A stretch of 64,000 bases of DNA from Sphingomonas sp. PP-CE-3A-406 (GTDB lineage: Bacteria > Pseudomonadota > Alphaproteobacteria > Sphingomonadales > Sphingomonadaceae): assembly GCF_003688625.1 (NCBI RefSeq), contig NZ_RCWY01000001.1, forward strand, positions 682,001 to 746,000, given 5' to 3'. Of the stretch, positions 1 through 9,237 are shown piece after piece; the first letter of the stretch is position 1; each line of letters opens with the position of its first letter. The translations under genes were made by a program, and so were the position numbers. Under the pieces are notes generated by a model. That model ran no database searches. It was given only the letters and a program-made list of their open reading frames with translations, and had not been told where the DNA came from.

Positions 1-141
1 CATCACATCGATGATCGCGTCCTGGCCGAGCGCCATCAGGTCCTTGGTATTGTCCCAATCGCCGCGCATGATCGCCGCGTCGATGGTCCACGGCTGGAAA
101 CCGTAGACATTGGTAAAAATGCGATCCTTGTCGGCGAGCAT
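1..141 (-). CDS. nuoF: NADH-quinone oxidoreductase subunit F, N-terminal fragment
   Basis: This is the first 47 codons of NuoF, the flavin- and NADH-binding subunit of respiratory complex I; the rest lies beyond the left edge of the window. The translation begins MLADKDRIFTNVYGFQPW and continues with RGDWDNTKDLMA, which is the typical alphaproteobacterial NuoF start, ahead of the GlyRich NADH/FMN-binding region that is not included here. Its ATG overlaps the nuoE stop by one base (TGATG), so the two are translationally coupled as the sixth gene of the nuo operon. The identification rests on the N-terminal sequence and its operon position. Confidence 0.93.
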   Translation of the reverse strand, partial: MLADKDRIFTNVYGFQPWTIDAAIMRGDWDNTKDLMALGQDAIIDVM

Positions 142-809
142 CAGGCCCACTCCCCCCGGTAATCGTGGTTCGCGTCGACCATCGCCTTCAGCGAGGTCGG
201 GCCGCCTTCAGGGCAGCTCGCGCGACGACCGAATTGCGGTCCCGGCGTCGGGTGCCCGCCATTGGCCAGCGCCTCGAGGATCTCGGTCGTCTTGTCGTAA
301 TCGAGGTCTTCGAAGTTATCGTCGTTGATCTGCACCATCGGCGCGTTCGCGCACGTGCCTAGGCACTCGACCTCGGTCAGCGTGAACATGCCGTCCGGCG
401 TCGTGCCACCCTTGACCAGACCGCGGTTCTTGCACGCGGCAAGAACATCGTCCGACCCGCGCAGCATGCACGGCGTGGTGCCGCAGACCTGCACATGGAA
501 GCGACCGACCGGCGCGAGGTTGAACATCGTGTAGAAGGTCACGACCTCATACACGCGCATGTACGGCACACTGATCTGACGCGCGACGAACTCGATCACC
601 GGCACCGGCAACCAGCCCTGCGTCTGCGTTTCCGCGCCGACCTGGCGCTGCGCCAGATCCAGCAACGGGATCGACGCCGACTGCTCGCGACCCTTGGGAT
701 AGCGCCCGAGGATCTCGTTCGCCTTCACCTGGTTCTCGTCCGTCCACGCGAACGAACTCCAGCGTGCGCGGGTCTCGGCCTCGTCGGGAATTTTCGGAGC
801 TTCAGCCAT
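141..809 (-). CDS. nuoE: NADH-quinone oxidoreductase subunit E (24 kDa, 2Fe-2S)
   Basis: A 222-residue NuoE, which carries the N1a [2Fe-2S] cluster of the complex I NADH module on the cytoplasmic side. It has the thioredoxin-like ferredoxin fold with the four expected ligands: a C-x4-C pair in the CGTTPC segment and a C-x3-C pair in ECLGTCANAP. The N-terminal helical part includes SIPLLDLAQRQVG, typical of the family. The tail after the second Cys pair runs about 60 residues, which is normal for alphaproteobacteria. The start codon overlaps the nuoD stop by one base and the stop overlaps nuoF, so it sits inside a tightly coupled operon. Confidence 0.97.
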   Translation of the reverse strand: MAEAPKIPDEAETRARWSSFAWTDENQVKANEILGRYPKGREQSASIPLLDLAQRQVGAETQTQGWLPVPVIEFVARQISVPYMRVYEVVTFYTMFNLAPVGRFHVQVCGTTPCMLRGSDDVLAACKNRGLVKGGTTPDGMFTLTEVECLGTCANAPMVQINDDNFEDLDYDKTTEILEALANGGHPTPGPQFGRRASCPEGGPTSLKAMVDANHDYRGEWA

Positions 810-2044
810 CAGCGGTCACATTCACCAAAAACGATATCCATCGCGCCGAGTATCGCGGTCGTATCCGCCAGCATGTGGCCCTTCGCCATGAAGTCCATGG
901 CTTGCAGATGCGAGAACGCGGTCGGCCGGATCTTGCAGCGGTACGGCTTGTTCGAGCCATCGGCGACCAGATACACGCCGAACTCGCCCTTGGGGCTTTC
1001 GGTCGCGACATAGACGTCGCCGGCGGGCACGTGGAAGCCCTCGGTGTAGAGCTTGAAGTGATGGATCAGCGCTTCCATCGACTGCTTCATCTCACCGCGC
1101 TTGGGCGGCACGACCTTGCGATCGAGCGACGCGATCGGCCCCTCGGGCATGTCGCGAAGGCACTGCTTCATGATCCGCGCGGACTGACGCACTTCCTCGA
1201 CGCGCACCATGAACCGGTCATAGCAATCGCCACGCGTGCCGACCGGCACCTCGAAGTCCATCTTGGCATAGGCGTCGTAGGGCTGCGACTTGCGCAGATC
1301 CCAGGCGATGCCCGAGCCGCGGATCATCGGACCCGAAAAGCCCCATTTGATCGCGTCGTCGCGGCTGACCACGGCGATGTCGACGTTGCGCTGCTTGAAG
1401 ATGCGGTTGTCCGCAACGAGCGAGATCGCATCCTCGAACAGCCGCGGCAGGCGCGTGTCGAGCCAGTCGCCGATGTCGGCGAGCAGCTTCAACGGCGCGT
1501 CCTGATGCACGCCACCCGGACGGAAATAGTTCGAATGCATACGCGCGCCCGAGACACGCTCGAAGAAGTTCATGCAGTCTTCGCGGATCTCGAACAGCCA
1601 CAGGTTCGGCGTCATCGCACCGACGTCCATCACGTGCGAGCCCAGATTAAGCATGTGGTTCGAGATGCGTGTCAGTTCGGCAAAGAACACGCGCAGATAC
1701 TGCGCCCGCTCGGGCACTTCGAGGTCGAGCAGCTTCTCGACCGCCAGCACCCAGCTGTGCTCCATGCACAGCGGCGAGCAGTAATCGAGACGATCGAAAT
1801 ACGGCAGCGCCTGCGTGTAGGTCTTGTACTCGATCAGCTTCTCGGTGCCGCGGTGGAGCAGGCCGACATGCGGGTCGACGCGCTCGACAATCTCGCCGTC
1901 GAGTTCCATGACGAGGCGCAACACGCCGTGCGCCGCGGGATGCTGCGGACCGAAATTGATCGTGTAGTTCTGGATCGTGACGTCGCCGGTCGTCGGATCG
2001 GCTGCGTCGGCTTCACCCAGAAGCTCTTCGACATACAGACTCAC
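809..2044 (-). CDS. nuoD: NADH-quinone oxidoreductase subunit D (49 kDa)
   Basis: A 411-residue NuoD, the complex I subunit that forms the quinone-binding cavity together with NuoB at the top of the peripheral arm. The diagnostic quinone-site region [14 protein letters not shown] is near residue 32 and is followed by [12 protein letters not shown]. The C-terminus includes the conserved DIVFGECDR end. The length equals the family norm. Its ATG overlaps the nuoC stop by four bases (ATGA), indicating coupled translation. As in most alphaproteobacteria, NuoC and NuoD are separate proteins, unlike the fused enterobacterial NuoCD. Confidence 0.98.
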   Translation of the reverse strand: MSLYVEELLGEADAADPTTGDVTIQNYTINFGPQHPAAHGVLRLVMELDGEIVERVDPHVGLLHRGTEKLIEYKTYTQALPYFDRLDYCSPLCMEHSWVLAVEKLLDLEVPERAQYLRVFFAELTRISNHMLNLGSHVMDVGAMTPNLWLFEIREDCMNFFERVSGARMHSNYFRPGGVHQDAPLKLLADIGDWLDTRLPRLFEDAISLVADNRIFKQRNVDIAVVSRDDAIKWGFSGPMIRGSGIAWDLRKSQPYDAYAKMDFEVPVGTRGDCYDRFMVRVEEVRQSARIMKQCLRDMPEGPIASLDRKVVPPKRGEMKQSMEALIHHFKLYTEGFHVPAGDVYVATESPKGEFGVYLVADGSNKPYRCKIRPTAFSHLQAMDFMAKGHMLADTTAILGAMDIVFGECDR

Positions 2045-2865
2045 TGGTTCTGTCCTCCACCCTTGGTCGGAACCACGTCGGGGTTGGCAGGCTTCGGCGT
2101 CGCATCGGACTCCGACTTGCCGGCGCCCGTCTGCGCGGTCGACTCGGTGCTCTTGGGTTCGGTCGGCGCCTGGGTCGGCGACTGCGCCGCATTGGCCTTG
2201 ACGATCGCGTCCGCCGACAAGGGCGTCTGCGCACCCTTGGCCTGCGGCAACGCACCCTTCTCGTCACCTGGGAGCACGTAGTTCGCACCCTCCCAAGGGC
2301 TCATGAAATCGAACGTACGGAAGTCCTGCGCAAGCTGCACCGGCTCGTACACGACGCGCTTCGACTCCTCCGAATAGCGCAGCTCGACATACCCGGTCAG
2401 CGGGAAGTCCTTGCGCTGCGGATGACCGCGGAAGCCGTAATCGGTCAGGATGCGGCGCAGGTCCGGGTTGCCGCTGAACAGCACGCCATACATGTCGTAC
2501 ACTTCGCGCTCGAGCCAACCGGCAACCGGCCAGATGTCCGTCACCGACGGCACCGGCTTTTCCTCGTCAGTCGCGACATGCACGCGCAGGCGGTGGTTCC
2601 GCGTCAGCGACAGCATGCAATAGACGACCTCGAACCGCTCTGGGCGATCCGGATAGTCGACGCCGGCGATCTCCATGAGCTGCTGATAGACAAGCCCCGG
2701 TGTGTCGCGAAGCGCGATCATTGCTTCATACAGGTCTTCGCGACGAACGTGCAGCGCGACTTCGCCAACATGGTCGACCGCGTCGAGCAGCATGCCGCCG
2801 AGCGCCGCGCGGGCGCTGTCGATCACGCCGTCGTTCGACGTGTATGCTGGTGCGGGAGCCCTCAA
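2041..2865 (-). CDS. nuoC: NADH-quinone oxidoreductase subunit C (30 kDa) with long low-complexity tail
   Basis: NuoC of complex I, 274 residues. Residues from about 30 to 200 are the normal 30 kDa domain, with the signature [37 protein letters not shown]. The protein then continues for about 70 residues rich in Ala, Pro, Thr, Gln and Ser (from about [12 protein letters not shown] to GGGQNQ). This tail is not part of the conserved domain and looks disordered. The gene overlaps nuoB at its start and nuoD at its end, both by ATGA, so the tail is in-frame coding sequence and not an annotation artefact. The function of the tail is unknown. Confidence 0.97.
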   Translation of the reverse strand: MRAPAPAYTSNDGVIDSARAALGGMLLDAVDHVGEVALHVRREDLYEAMIALRDTPGLVYQQLMEIAGVDYPDRPERFEVVYCMLSLTRNHRLRVHVATDEEKPVPSVTDIWPVAGWLEREVYDMYGVLFSGNPDLRRILTDYGFRGHPQRKDFPLTGYVELRYSEESKRVVYEPVQLAQDFRTFDFMSPWEGANYVLPGDEKGALPQAKGAQTPLSADAIVKANAAQSPTQAPTEPKSTESTAQTGAGKSESDATPKPANPDVVPTKGGGQNQ

Positions 2866-3410
2866 CGCTCGATGCTCCCGGACCGCCGGATCTTCCGCTG
2901 CAACTGCATGATGCCGTACAGCAACGCCTCAGCCGTCGGCGGGCATCCGGGGACGTAGATGTCCACCGGCACGATCCGATCGCAACCACGCACGACGCTG
3001 TAGCTGTAATGATAATAGCCGCCGCCGTTCGCGCACGATCCCATCGAGATCACGTACTTGGGCTCGGACATCTGGTCATAGACCTTGCGGAGTGCAGGGG
3101 CCATCTTGTTGCACAGCGTGCCGGCAACGATCATCACGTCCGACTGGCGAGGGGACGCGCGCGGTGCAGCGCCGAAGCGCTCCAGATCGTAGCGCGGCAT
3201 GTTGACGTGGATCATCTCGACCGCGCAGCAGGCGAGCCCGAACGTCATCCACCACAGCGAGCCGGTTCGGGCCCACTGGAACAGCTCTTCGGTGGACGTG
3301 ACGAGGAAACCCTTGTCCGTCAGTTCACCGTTCAATCCGTCGAAAAAGCCCTGGTCGGGTGGCACCAGCGAACTGGGCGAACCGGGTGCGGGCTGAAGCT
3401 CTACTCCCAA
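2862..3410 (-). CDS. nuoB: NADH-quinone oxidoreductase subunit B (PSST, 4Fe-4S N2)
   Basis: NuoB carries cluster N2, which passes electrons to quinone. Ligand motifs are visible: the tandem Cys in [10 protein letters not shown], a Cys in [10 protein letters not shown], and a Cys in [15 protein letters not shown] place the start at a TTG that gives [11 protein letters not shown], because sphingomonad NuoB proteins as I recall them begin with this sequence and a GGGAG ribosome-binding site lies seven bases upstream. An ATG at 3431 would add MEEGSTR, and a further upstream ATG at 3485 would overlap nuoA more heavily. All options overlap the end of nuoA. The core protein is certain; only the start is in doubt. 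Confidence 0.95.
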   Translation of the reverse strand: MGVELQPAPGSPSSLVPPDQGFFDGLNGELTDKGFLVTSTEELFQWARTGSLWWMTFGLACCAVEMIHVNMPRYDLERFGAAPRASPRQSDVMIVAGTLCNKMAPALRKVYDQMSEPKYVISMGSCANGGGYYHYSYSVVRGCDRIVPVDIYVPGCPPTAEALLYGIMQLQRKIRRSGSIER

Positions 3411-3775
3411 TCGAGTGCTCCCTTCTTCCATGCGTAGACGAGGCCAAGGGCCAATTCGCCGATAAAGATCATCATCGAAATCCACGCGGTCCAGCCCAGC
3501 GTGAAGACCGAGACGGCCCAGGGATACAGGAACGCGGCCTCGAGATCGAAGATGATGAAGAGGATGGCGATCAGGTAGAAGCGTACGTCGAACTGGCTGC
3601 GCGGATCCTCAAATGCGGGAAAGCCGCACTCGTATTCGCTGAGCTTTTCCGGCGTAGGCTTATGCGATCCGGTGAGGCGCGAGACGGCCATCGGCAGGAA
3701 CACGAACGTGCTCGACAATGCGATGGCGACCCCGAGGAACAGGAGGATCGGAAGATAGTGCGACAGGTCGACCAA
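3401..3775 (-). CDS. nuoA: NADH-quinone oxidoreductase subunit A
   Basis: NuoA, 124 residues, is a membrane subunit of complex I with three predicted transmembrane helices, at about residues 7-27, 65-85 and 95-115. The conserved loop between helices 1 and 2 contains [44 protein letters not shown], with the family ECG and FDLE motifs that sit near the quinone tunnel (quoted as short motifs within positions 45-88). It is the first gene of the nuo operon here. Its 3' end overlaps nuoB. A candidate promoter lies 34-62 bases upstream. Confidence 0.98.
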   Translation of the reverse strand: MVDLSHYLPILLFLGVAIALSSTFVFLPMAVSRLTGSHKPTPEKLSEYECGFPAFEDPRSQFDVRFYLIAILFIIFDLEAAFLYPWAVSVFTLGWTAWISMMIFIGELALGLVYAWKKGALDWE

Positions 3776-3808
3776 ATTGCTTCTCGCAAGTGCGAACGGA
3801 ACGGGGCC

Positions 3809-3837
3809 GCTTTAGGCCGATGGGGGGTGATGGGCAA
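3809..3837 (-). promoter_or_regulatory. Candidate sigma-70-type promoter for the nuo operon
   Basis: On the minus strand a TTGCCC hexamer (3832-3837) and a TAAAGC hexamer (3809-3814) are separated by exactly 17 bases, about 35 bases upstream of the nuoA start. The -35 match is good for an alphaproteobacterial housekeeping promoter and the -10 is moderate. This is inference from sequence only. Confidence 0.4.
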
Positions 3838-3979
3838 GGCGTGGAGGGTGTGAGAATCACTCGCAAGTGGAGGGATAGGGTGGCGGGAAACATGCGTTAC
3901 TCGGCATGCCCGGCTGCACTTGGCGTGCCCGGCTACAGCCGGGGCTGCTGCAAATAGCGCAACGTCGCCAAACCCTCTC

Positions 3980-4075
3980 CGTCACCCCGGACTGGTTCCG
4001 GGGTCTACGGTGCCGCAAACCAATGGTGGAAGAGGCTGCGGAACGGTGGATGCCGGAACAAGCCCGGCATGACGG
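3980..4075. repeat. Palindromic intergenic repeat
   Basis: An imperfect palindrome with arms beginning CGTCACCCCGGACTGG and ending CCCGGCATGACGG, with internal GGTTCCGGGG and GCCGGAACAAG stems. It lies in the 488-bp gap between nuoA (ends of operon promoter side) and the IMPase gene. Apart from this repeat, the next one at 4133-4214 and the candidate nuo promoter, I see nothing in that gap. Confidence 0.7.
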
Positions 4076-4132
4076 AACAACTTAACGATCCTCCACCCCG
4101 CAGGGGAAGAATTCGATACCCTCCCCATTCCT

Positions 4133-4214
4133 CGTCATCCTGACGAAAGTCAGGGCCCAGGGTTACAAACGGCAACCCTATTGGCTCTGGGTCCTGACTT
4201 TCGTCAGGATGACG
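4133..4214. repeat. Palindromic repeat, GTCATCCTGACGAAAGTCAG family (copy 1)
   Basis: Two inverted arms, CGTCATCCTGACGAAAGTCA (from 4133) and its reverse complement ending at 4214, surround a variable loop. The same arms recur at 35295-35374 and 41701-41781, and as a variant at 16816-16900. It lies downstream of the IMPase gene and could fold into a long hairpin in either transcript. Confidence 0.8.
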
Positions 4215-4263
4215 GATGAAGGGTGCCGATCTGCCCGAGAATTTCCGTTACGATCAGCGCGCC

Positions 4264-5076
4264 TTAGCGCAGTGCGCCGGCCACCAGCTTATGCAACCGC
4301 GAATGCAGCGCATCGTTCGCAGCGAGGAACTCGTTACGCTCCATAGCGCGATCGCCGCCGCGGAAGTCGGTGACGAAGCCGCCGGCTTCCTTCACCAGCA
4401 GCATGCCCGCCGCAACGTCCCAGGGCTTCAGGTTCGATTCCCAGAACCCGTCAAAACGCCCGGCCGCAAGCCAAGCCAGATCGAGCGCCGCAGCGCCCAA
4501 ACGACGGATCCCCGCAACCTCAGGCGCAACCGCGCCGAAGATCCGGCTCCACTGCGCGAAGTCGCCATGCCCCAGGAACGGGATCCCAGTAGCGATCAGC
4601 GATTCGGACAGATCACGCCGCGACGACACGCGCAGACGCTGGTCGGTGAGCCATGCCCCCCGGCCCTTCTCAGCCCAGAAGCTCTCGTCGGTCAGCGGCT
4701 GATACACCAGCGCGGTGGTAACCTCGCGCTTGCCGTTCGGCATCGGCTCCTCGACCGCGATCGAGATGCAGAAATGCGGGATGCCGTGGAGGAAGTTCGA
4801 CGTCCCATCCAAGGGATCGACGATGAACCGCGGCTTGTTGGGATCGCCCTCGACCTCGCCGCGCTCCTCCATGAGCATGCCCCAGTCGGGACGGGCGTGC
4901 GACAGTTCCTCGAAGATCGTCTGCTCGGCGCGCTGATCGGCCTGGCTGACGAAATCGGCCGGACCCTTGCGGCTCACCTGGAGCTGCTGGACCTCGTTAA
5001 AGTCGCGGCGCAGGCGCGGCGCGGCCTTGCGGGCGGCGCGCTCGATGACGGTCATGATGCCGGAATGGCTGGGCAT
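4264..5076 (-). CDS. Inositol monophosphatase family protein
   Basis: A 270-residue protein of the Mg2+-dependent IMPase/SuhB phosphatase family. The metal-binding DPLDGTSNFLHG motif (about residues 84-95) and the second acidic motif WDVAAGMLLVKEAGG (about residues 205-219) are intact. The first acidic site is in MLMEERGEVEGDP, which differs slightly from the common GEE form. Substrate is likely a sugar or inositol phosphate, but SuhB-type proteins can also act on rRNA transcription, so I leave the gene symbol empty. The start at 5076 has the ribosome-binding site GGAGGAGA, which lies at the edge of the palindromic repeat just upstream. An in-frame ATG at 5055 is an alternative. Confidence 0.93.
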   Translation of the reverse strand: MPSHSGIMTVIERAARKAAPRLRRDFNEVQQLQVSRKGPADFVSQADQRAEQTIFEELSHARPDWGMLMEERGEVEGDPNKPRFIVDPLDGTSNFLHGIPHFCISIAVEEPMPNGKREVTTALVYQPLTDESFWAEKGRGAWLTDQRLRVSSRRDLSESLIATGIPFLGHGDFAQWSRIFGAVAPEVAGIRRLGAAALDLAWLAAGRFDGFWESNLKPWDVAAGMLLVKEAGGFVTDFRGGDRAMERNEFLAANDALHSRLHKLVAGALR

Positions 5077-5082
5077 TAGAAA

Positions 5083-5186
5083 TCTCCTCCCCTCCCGCTT
5101 GCGGGAGGGGTCGGGGGAGGGCTTGAACCGATACGCGAAGCTGGAAGAAGGCCCTCCCCTAACCCCTCCCGCAAGCGGAAGGGGAA
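5083..5186. repeat. Palindromic repeat between efp and the IMPase gene
   Basis: Inverted arms CTCCCCTCCCGCTTGCGGGA and its counterpart near 5150-5186 (CCCTCCCGCAAGCGGAAGGG), each itself a small hairpin. It fills nearly all the space between the efp stop and the IMPase start. Read on the minus strand its end contributes the GGGGAGGAGA purine run that serves as the ribosome-binding site of the IMPase gene. Confidence 0.8.
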
Positions 5187-5187
5187 T

Positions 5188-5751
5188 TTAGTCCGCGCGC
5201 CTAACGTACGTCTGCTCGTAAACATCGACGACGATCCGCGTGCCCGCACCGATGTGCGGCGGCACCATCACGCGCACGCCGTTCTCGAGCACCGCAGGCT
5301 TATACGAAGACGAAGCAGTCTGCCCCTTCACGACGGCGTCCGCCTCAACGATCAGCGCCTCGATCGTGTCGGGCAGCTGGACCGAGATCGGCCGCTCTTC
5401 CCAGAGCTCCATCACCACGTCCATGCCGTCCTGCAGGAACGCCGCGGCGTCGCCCAGGATGTCGGCGTCGAGCGAGATCTGCTCGTAATTGATCTTGTCC
5501 ATGAAGGTGAGCATGTCGCCTTCGCGGAACAGGAACTGGAAATCGACGGTCTCAAGCCGCACCTTCTCGACGCTCTCGGCGGAACGGAAGCGGATGTTGT
5601 TCTTGCGGCCGTCGATGAGGTTCTTCATCTCGACCTGCATATAGGCACCGCCCTTGCCGGGCTGGGTGTGCTGAATCTTGACGGCGCGCCAGATGCCGCC
5701 CTCATATTCAAGAATGTTGCCGGGACGAATCTCGACCGCGTTGATCTTCAT
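5188..5751 (-). CDS. efp: Translation elongation factor P
   Basis: EF-P, 187 residues from the ATG at 5751, relieves ribosome stalling at polyproline stretches. All three beta-barrel domains are present. The tip of the N-terminal KOW-like domain reads [15 protein letters not shown] with Lys33, which matches the residue beta-lysylated by EpmA in enterobacteria; that is family knowledge and no EpmA is in this window. The C-terminal OB domain has the signature [14 protein letters not shown]. An upstream in-frame ATG at 5808 would add 19 residues with no family counterpart, so I use 5751. It is followed by a palindromic repeat and the IMPase gene on the same strand. Confidence 0.97.
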   Translation of the reverse strand: MKINAVEIRPGNILEYEGGIWRAVKIQHTQPGKGGAYMQVEMKNLIDGRKNNIRFRSAESVEKVRLETVDFQFLFREGDMLTFMDKINYEQISLDADILGDAAAFLQDGMDVVMELWEERPISVQLPDTIEALIVEADAVVKGQTASSSYKPAVLENGVRVMVPPHIGAGTRIVVDVYEQTYVRRAD

Positions 5752-5837
5752 GACCGATTCCTGCTGGAAAGAGCTAGGGGCCGTCCGCGAAGCATAACCC
5801 TGAAGCATGACTCTGCGGAAACCCGAAGCGGCGGGCT

Positions 5838-6443
5838 TTAGCGGGACGACCCCGTTCCGGCAAGCAGCGGGTACGGGTTCACGTTCTCACCCTGCCACCA
5901 GCGCTCACCCGGCTGCATCTTCGTCAGCCCGAAATGCAGGTGGTAATTGCCCGCCCCCGCATCCCCGGTATCGCCGACATAGCCAAGCGTATCGCCTGCC
6001 TTGACCGCCATCCCCTCGCGGATCCCAGCCGCGTACCCGGCAAGGTGCGCGTAATAATAGGTCCAGCGGCGATCCGGCGAACGGACGTAAAGCGTGATGC
6101 CGCCAAGCCCGCTCTGGAACAGCTTTTCGATCCGCCCCGGCGCAGCCGCAACGACGGGCGTGCCGCCCGGTGCCATGATGTCCGTCCCGTGATGGCCGCG
6201 TAGACCGCCGCCCCGCGCATCGTTCCAGCTGTCAGCAATCGCTTTCCGCGACACGCCAGCCACAGGGACGGTCAGCGCTCCCGGTGTCACGGTAACAGCT
6301 GCGACATCGGCGGAAGGCACCGGCTTGCGCCAAGGCACGCGCCGCTCAATGCCGCTACCGCTGCTGCCAAACGACACCATCGAGGCGAACGCGCCGACCG
6401 CCACCACGATCAGCCCGAGAATGATCCAGAACGTCCGCGTCAT
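5838..6443 (-). CDS. M23 family metallopeptidase (LytM-type)
   Basis: A 201-residue envelope protein. Residues 5-25 form one N-terminal membrane segment ([16 protein letters not shown]), which would anchor it with the catalytic part in the periplasm. The M23 domain spans about residues 85-190 with the zinc motifs HHGTD (H-x3-D) and HLHF. These are intact, so an active endopeptidase cutting peptidoglycan cross-links is likely. It lies five bases downstream of the L,D-transpeptidase-like gene, so two cell-wall genes are adjacent and probably cotranscribed. It could alternatively be an amidase activator, but those usually have degenerate zinc sites, unlike this one. Confidence 0.92.
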   Translation of the reverse strand: MTRTFWIILGLIVVAVGAFASMVSFGSSGSGIERRVPWRKPVPSADVAAVTVTPGALTVPVAGVSRKAIADSWNDARGGGLRGHHGTDIMAPGGTPVVAAAPGRIEKLFQSGLGGITLYVRSPDRRWTYYYAHLAGYAAGIREGMAVKAGDTLGYVGDTGDAGAGNYHLHFGLTKMQPGERWWQGENVNPYPLLAGTGSSR

Positions 6444-6447
6444 CGCC

Positions 6448-7461
6448 TCAGGCCTGGAACACGGCCTTGGTCCCCGGCTTGATCATCATCGACAATCGCG
6501 CCGCATCCCAGTTGGTCAGGCGGATACAACCATGGCTCTCGGCACGCCCGATCGTCTCGGGGTTCGGCGTACCGTGAATGCCGTAATGCTCCTTCGACAG
6601 ATCCATCCAGACGACACCGACAGGACCATTCGGCCCCGGCGGCAGCATCTCCTTCTGCTGCCCCTTCTTCGCATCCCAGAACAGCGCCGGATTGAAGTGG
6701 AACTTAGGATTGTAGTCGGAGCCCTTGATCGTCCACGTGCCGAGCGGCAGCGGGTCATGGCTCGACCCCATCGTCGCGGAGAATTGCGCGATCAGCTTGT
6801 CGTTCGCATCGAGCACGCGCAGCACGCCGTCCGACTTGTCGACCACGACATGATCCGCCTGCGGCTGCTTCGCATCGACGTTCAGCATGGTGAGCGTCGC
6901 GATCCAGTCGGGCTTCAGCTTCGAATCATACGCGCGCGAGGTCGGCAGAGCGTTCGGGAACACGACCTTGGTGCCCGGCGCCAGCCTCGTGGTCGGCGAG
7001 TTCAGCGCCACGATCACCGCCGGCGTCGTGTGGAACATCTCGCCGAGCTTCTCCATGACTGTCTTGTAGCCTAGCGACGGGAGCTCGGCCTGCTTGGCTG
7101 GATCCTTGGGGAACGGATTCACGAACGGTCCCGCCAGCATCTCCGGCGTCAGCGCGACCGTCACGGTCGGCCGCGCGGCGCGGTACGGATACAGCGCCTG
7201 CAACGTCCGCGCGTCAGCCTTGCCGGTAATCGGCAGCCCCTTCGCCTCCTGGAACCCCTTCAGCGCGGCGACCAACGACTGCCCGCCGCGACCGTCCAGT
7301 ACGCCCGGCCCGAAACCGAGATGGTCAAGGATCACCTGCACGTGCAGGATATTGCGATCGATCGGTACGGGCTTGGCCGGCTCTGTCTGCGCCAACGCGG
7401 GCGACGCGCCCCCGAACAGGCACGCCGCAAGAACCGAAGCTTTCGTCACAAATGCCGTCAT
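6448..7461 (-). CDS. L,D-transpeptidase family protein with peptidoglycan-binding domain
   Basis: A 337-residue secreted cell-wall protein. The N-terminus (MTAFVTKASVLAACLFGG, ending near ASPALA-Q) is a signal peptide. A PG-binding type 1 domain follows at about residues 40-90 (VQVILDHLGFGPG to DARTLQALY). A YkuD catalytic domain is at about residues 220-335, with HGTPNPETIG and the active-site SHGCIRLTNWDA. Such enzymes make 3-3 cross-links or attach proteins to peptidoglycan. The start at 7461 gives the cleaner signal peptide; an ATG three codons upstream at 7470 is also possible. It precedes the M23 gene on the same strand. Confidence 0.93.
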   Translation of the reverse strand: MTAFVTKASVLAACLFGGASPALAQTEPAKPVPIDRNILHVQVILDHLGFGPGVLDGRGGQSLVAALKGFQEAKGLPITGKADARTLQALYPYRAARPTVTVALTPEMLAGPFVNPFPKDPAKQAELPSLGYKTVMEKLGEMFHTTPAVIVALNSPTTRLAPGTKVVFPNALPTSRAYDSKLKPDWIATLTMLNVDAKQPQADHVVVDKSDGVLRVLDANDKLIAQFSATMGSSHDPLPLGTWTIKGSDYNPKFHFNPALFWDAKKGQQKEMLPPGPNGPVGVVWMDLSKEHYGIHGTPNPETIGRAESHGCIRLTNWDAARLSMMIKPGTKAVFQA

Positions 7462-7537
7462 GCCCGTCATCCCAAACCGTTACGCTCGTGCATCAAACGG
7501 TCGGGACGACGGTTGTTTCCAACGGTTCAGCGCGATC

Positions 7538-8227
7538 TCAGCGCCGGGCGAGAACCTCGCCGAAGGCCTTGATGGCAGCGACCTCGTCGCCGCCCCAGAC
7601 GGCGCCCGACACCGCAATGAAGTCCGCGCCAGCCGCCACGAGCGGCGCGGCGTTTTCCGGCGTTATGCCACCGATCGCGACGCAAGGCATCTCGAACAAG
7701 GTCGACCACCAGGACAGGATCACCGGCTCGGCGGTATGCGTCGCGACCTTCGTCCTCGTCGGATAGAACGCCCCGAACGCAACATAATCGGCCCCAGCCT
7801 CGCCCGCTTCCATCGCCAGATGACGACTGCCGTGACAGCTCACGCCGATCTGCGCATTGGGCCCAAGCTGCGCCCGCGCCTCGCGCGGATCGCCATCGTC
7901 CTGCCCGAGATGCACGCCGTCAGCATCGAGCCGCTTCGCCAACCCGATATCGTCGTTGACGATGAACGCGACATCGCGCTCGGCACAGATCGCGCGCAAC
8001 GGCTCGCCCAGCGCCGCAGCTGCATGCTGATCGATATCTTTCACGCGAAACTGGAACGCAGCCACCGGCCCGGCGTCGAGCGCCCGAGCAAGACGCACCG
8101 GAAAGTCGCCACCGACGTCCAGCGGCGACACCAGATAAAGCTGGCAAGCCGGCCGACGTATGTCGCGGCGGAAATTCTCGGCGAAATTGGGATCGAGCGG
8201 GCCCAGCGGATCTTCGAATTCGGTCAT
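7538..8227 (-). CDS. thiE: Thiamine phosphate synthase
   Basis: A 229-residue TIM-barrel protein of the ThiE/TenI superfamily. ThiE joins HMP-pyrophosphate to the thiazole phosphate to make thiamine phosphate. Visible family elements are CQLYLVSPL near residue 27, [26 protein letters not shown] at about residues 98-123, and [14 protein letters not shown] sequence ([28 protein letters not shown]) near the C-terminus that binds phosphate (short motifs from positions 180-207). It lies 75 bases downstream of the aldolase gene, as in other alphaproteobacteria where fba and thiE are neighbours. I see no TPP riboswitch upstream. TenI-like function cannot be excluded from sequence alone. Confidence 0.88.
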   Translation of the reverse strand: MTEFEDPLGPLDPNFAENFRRDIRRPACQLYLVSPLDVGGDFPVRLARALDAGPVAAFQFRVKDIDQHAAAALGEPLRAICAERDVAFIVNDDIGLAKRLDADGVHLGQDDGDPREARAQLGPNAQIGVSCHGSRHLAMEAGEAGADYVAFGAFYPTRTKVATHTAEPVILSWWSTLFEMPCVAIGGITPENAAPLVAAGADFIAVSGAVWGGDEVAAIKAFGEVLARR

Positions 8228-8302
8228 GTCCGCCCCCTAGCCGCTCATATCCGCCACGTCACCCCGGCGCATGACCGAGGCGACGTGCAGGCAAACCGAG
8301 GC

Positions 8303-9223
8303 TTATTCCTCGTTCTTGTAGATCCGGATGATCCGGTCGAGCATCGCCAGCGCCTCGTCGCGCGGACGCTGGAAGGTGTTGCGGCCGATGATCGAGCCGT
8401 TGCCGCCGCCGTCGCGAATGTCGCGCGCGTCCTGGAAGATCGCGTCCTCGCCCTTCGACGCGCCGCCCGAGAAGACGTTGATGCGACGTCCGGCAAAGCT
8501 TGACTGGACGACATGCTTCACGCGGTCCGACTGCTTCGACCAATCGGTGTTCGCATACAGCGGCTTGGCTTCCTTCTGCTCGATATGCGCGGTCGGCAGC
8601 TTGGTCTTGATGATGTGCGCGCCGAGCAGCGCTGCGATGTGCGCGGCATAGGCACCGACGTCCAGCGCGAGCTCGCCGTCCTTGGTCAGCTCGCCGCCGC
8701 GTGGGTACGACCAGATCACCGTCGCGATCCCGACCGACTTCGCCTCTTCGCTCAGCTCGCGGATTTCCTCGACGAGATCGAAGAACTGGTCCGCGCCCGG
8801 GTAGATCGTGAAGCCGATCGCCGCCGACCCGAGCCGGACCGCGTCCGACACCGTCGCCGTCACCGCCTGATCGATCGTCGTCGCCCAGCTGTTCGAGCTG
8901 TTGCACTTCAGGATCGTCGGGATCTGCCCCGCAAACGTATCCGCCCCCGCTTCGAGCATCCCGAGCGGCGCGGCATAGGCGCTGAGCCCGGCATCGATCG
9001 CCAGCTGATAATGGTAATGCGGATCGTACGCCGCCGGATTGACCGAGAAGCTGCGCGCCGGGCCATGCTCGAACCCCTGGTCGACCGGCAGGATAACGAG
9101 CTTGCCGGTGCCGCCAAGCTTGCCCTGCATCAGGATGCGCGCGAGGTTCGCCTTCACCGCCGAACTGGTGGCTTCGTACTTGTCGAGAATGGTTTTGACT
9201 TGCGGGGTGATCGTGGAAGTCAT
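8303..9223 (-). CDS. fba: Class I fructose-bisphosphate aldolase (DhnA-type)
   Basis: A 306-residue class I aldolase, which cleaves fructose 1,6-bisphosphate in glycolysis or runs in reverse in gluconeogenesis, through a Schiff-base lysine. The segment HIIKTKLP holds the likely catalytic Lys, and FSGGASKGEDAIF and GSIIGRNTFQRPRDEA form the phosphate-binding loops of the DhnA/archaeal-type family. The start at 9223 has AGGA eight bases upstream; a GTG or ATG further upstream would run into the toxin gene. The start lies only 14 bases after the toxin stop, so it is probably read in part from the toxin-antitoxin promoter. gap and pgk are encoded nearby on the same strand. Confidence 0.95.
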   Translation of the reverse strand: MTSTITPQVKTILDKYEATSSAVKANLARILMQGKLGGTGKLVILPVDQGFEHGPARSFSVNPAAYDPHYHYQLAIDAGLSAYAAPLGMLEAGADTFAGQIPTILKCNSSNSWATTIDQAVTATVSDAVRLGSAAIGFTIYPGADQFFDLVEEIRELSEEAKSVGIATVIWSYPRGGELTKDGELALDVGAYAAHIAALLGAHIIKTKLPTAHIEQKEAKPLYANTDWSKQSDRVKHVVQSSFAGRRINVFSGGASKGEDAIFQDARDIRDGGGNGSIIGRNTFQRPRDEALAMLDRIIRIYKNEE

Positions 9224-9237
9224 GCTGAAATCCTGTC

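Noticed and set aside
764..2281. 505-residue plus-strand ORF opposite nuoD/nuoC
   Set aside because: It runs antisense to well conserved complex I genes, is rich in Arg and His as expected from a shadow frame in GC-rich DNA, and has no family resemblance.
8228..8302. TPP riboswitch before thiE
   Set aside because: The short gap between fba and thiE does not contain the conserved CTGAGA and GGTTCG-like core of THI elements and is too short.
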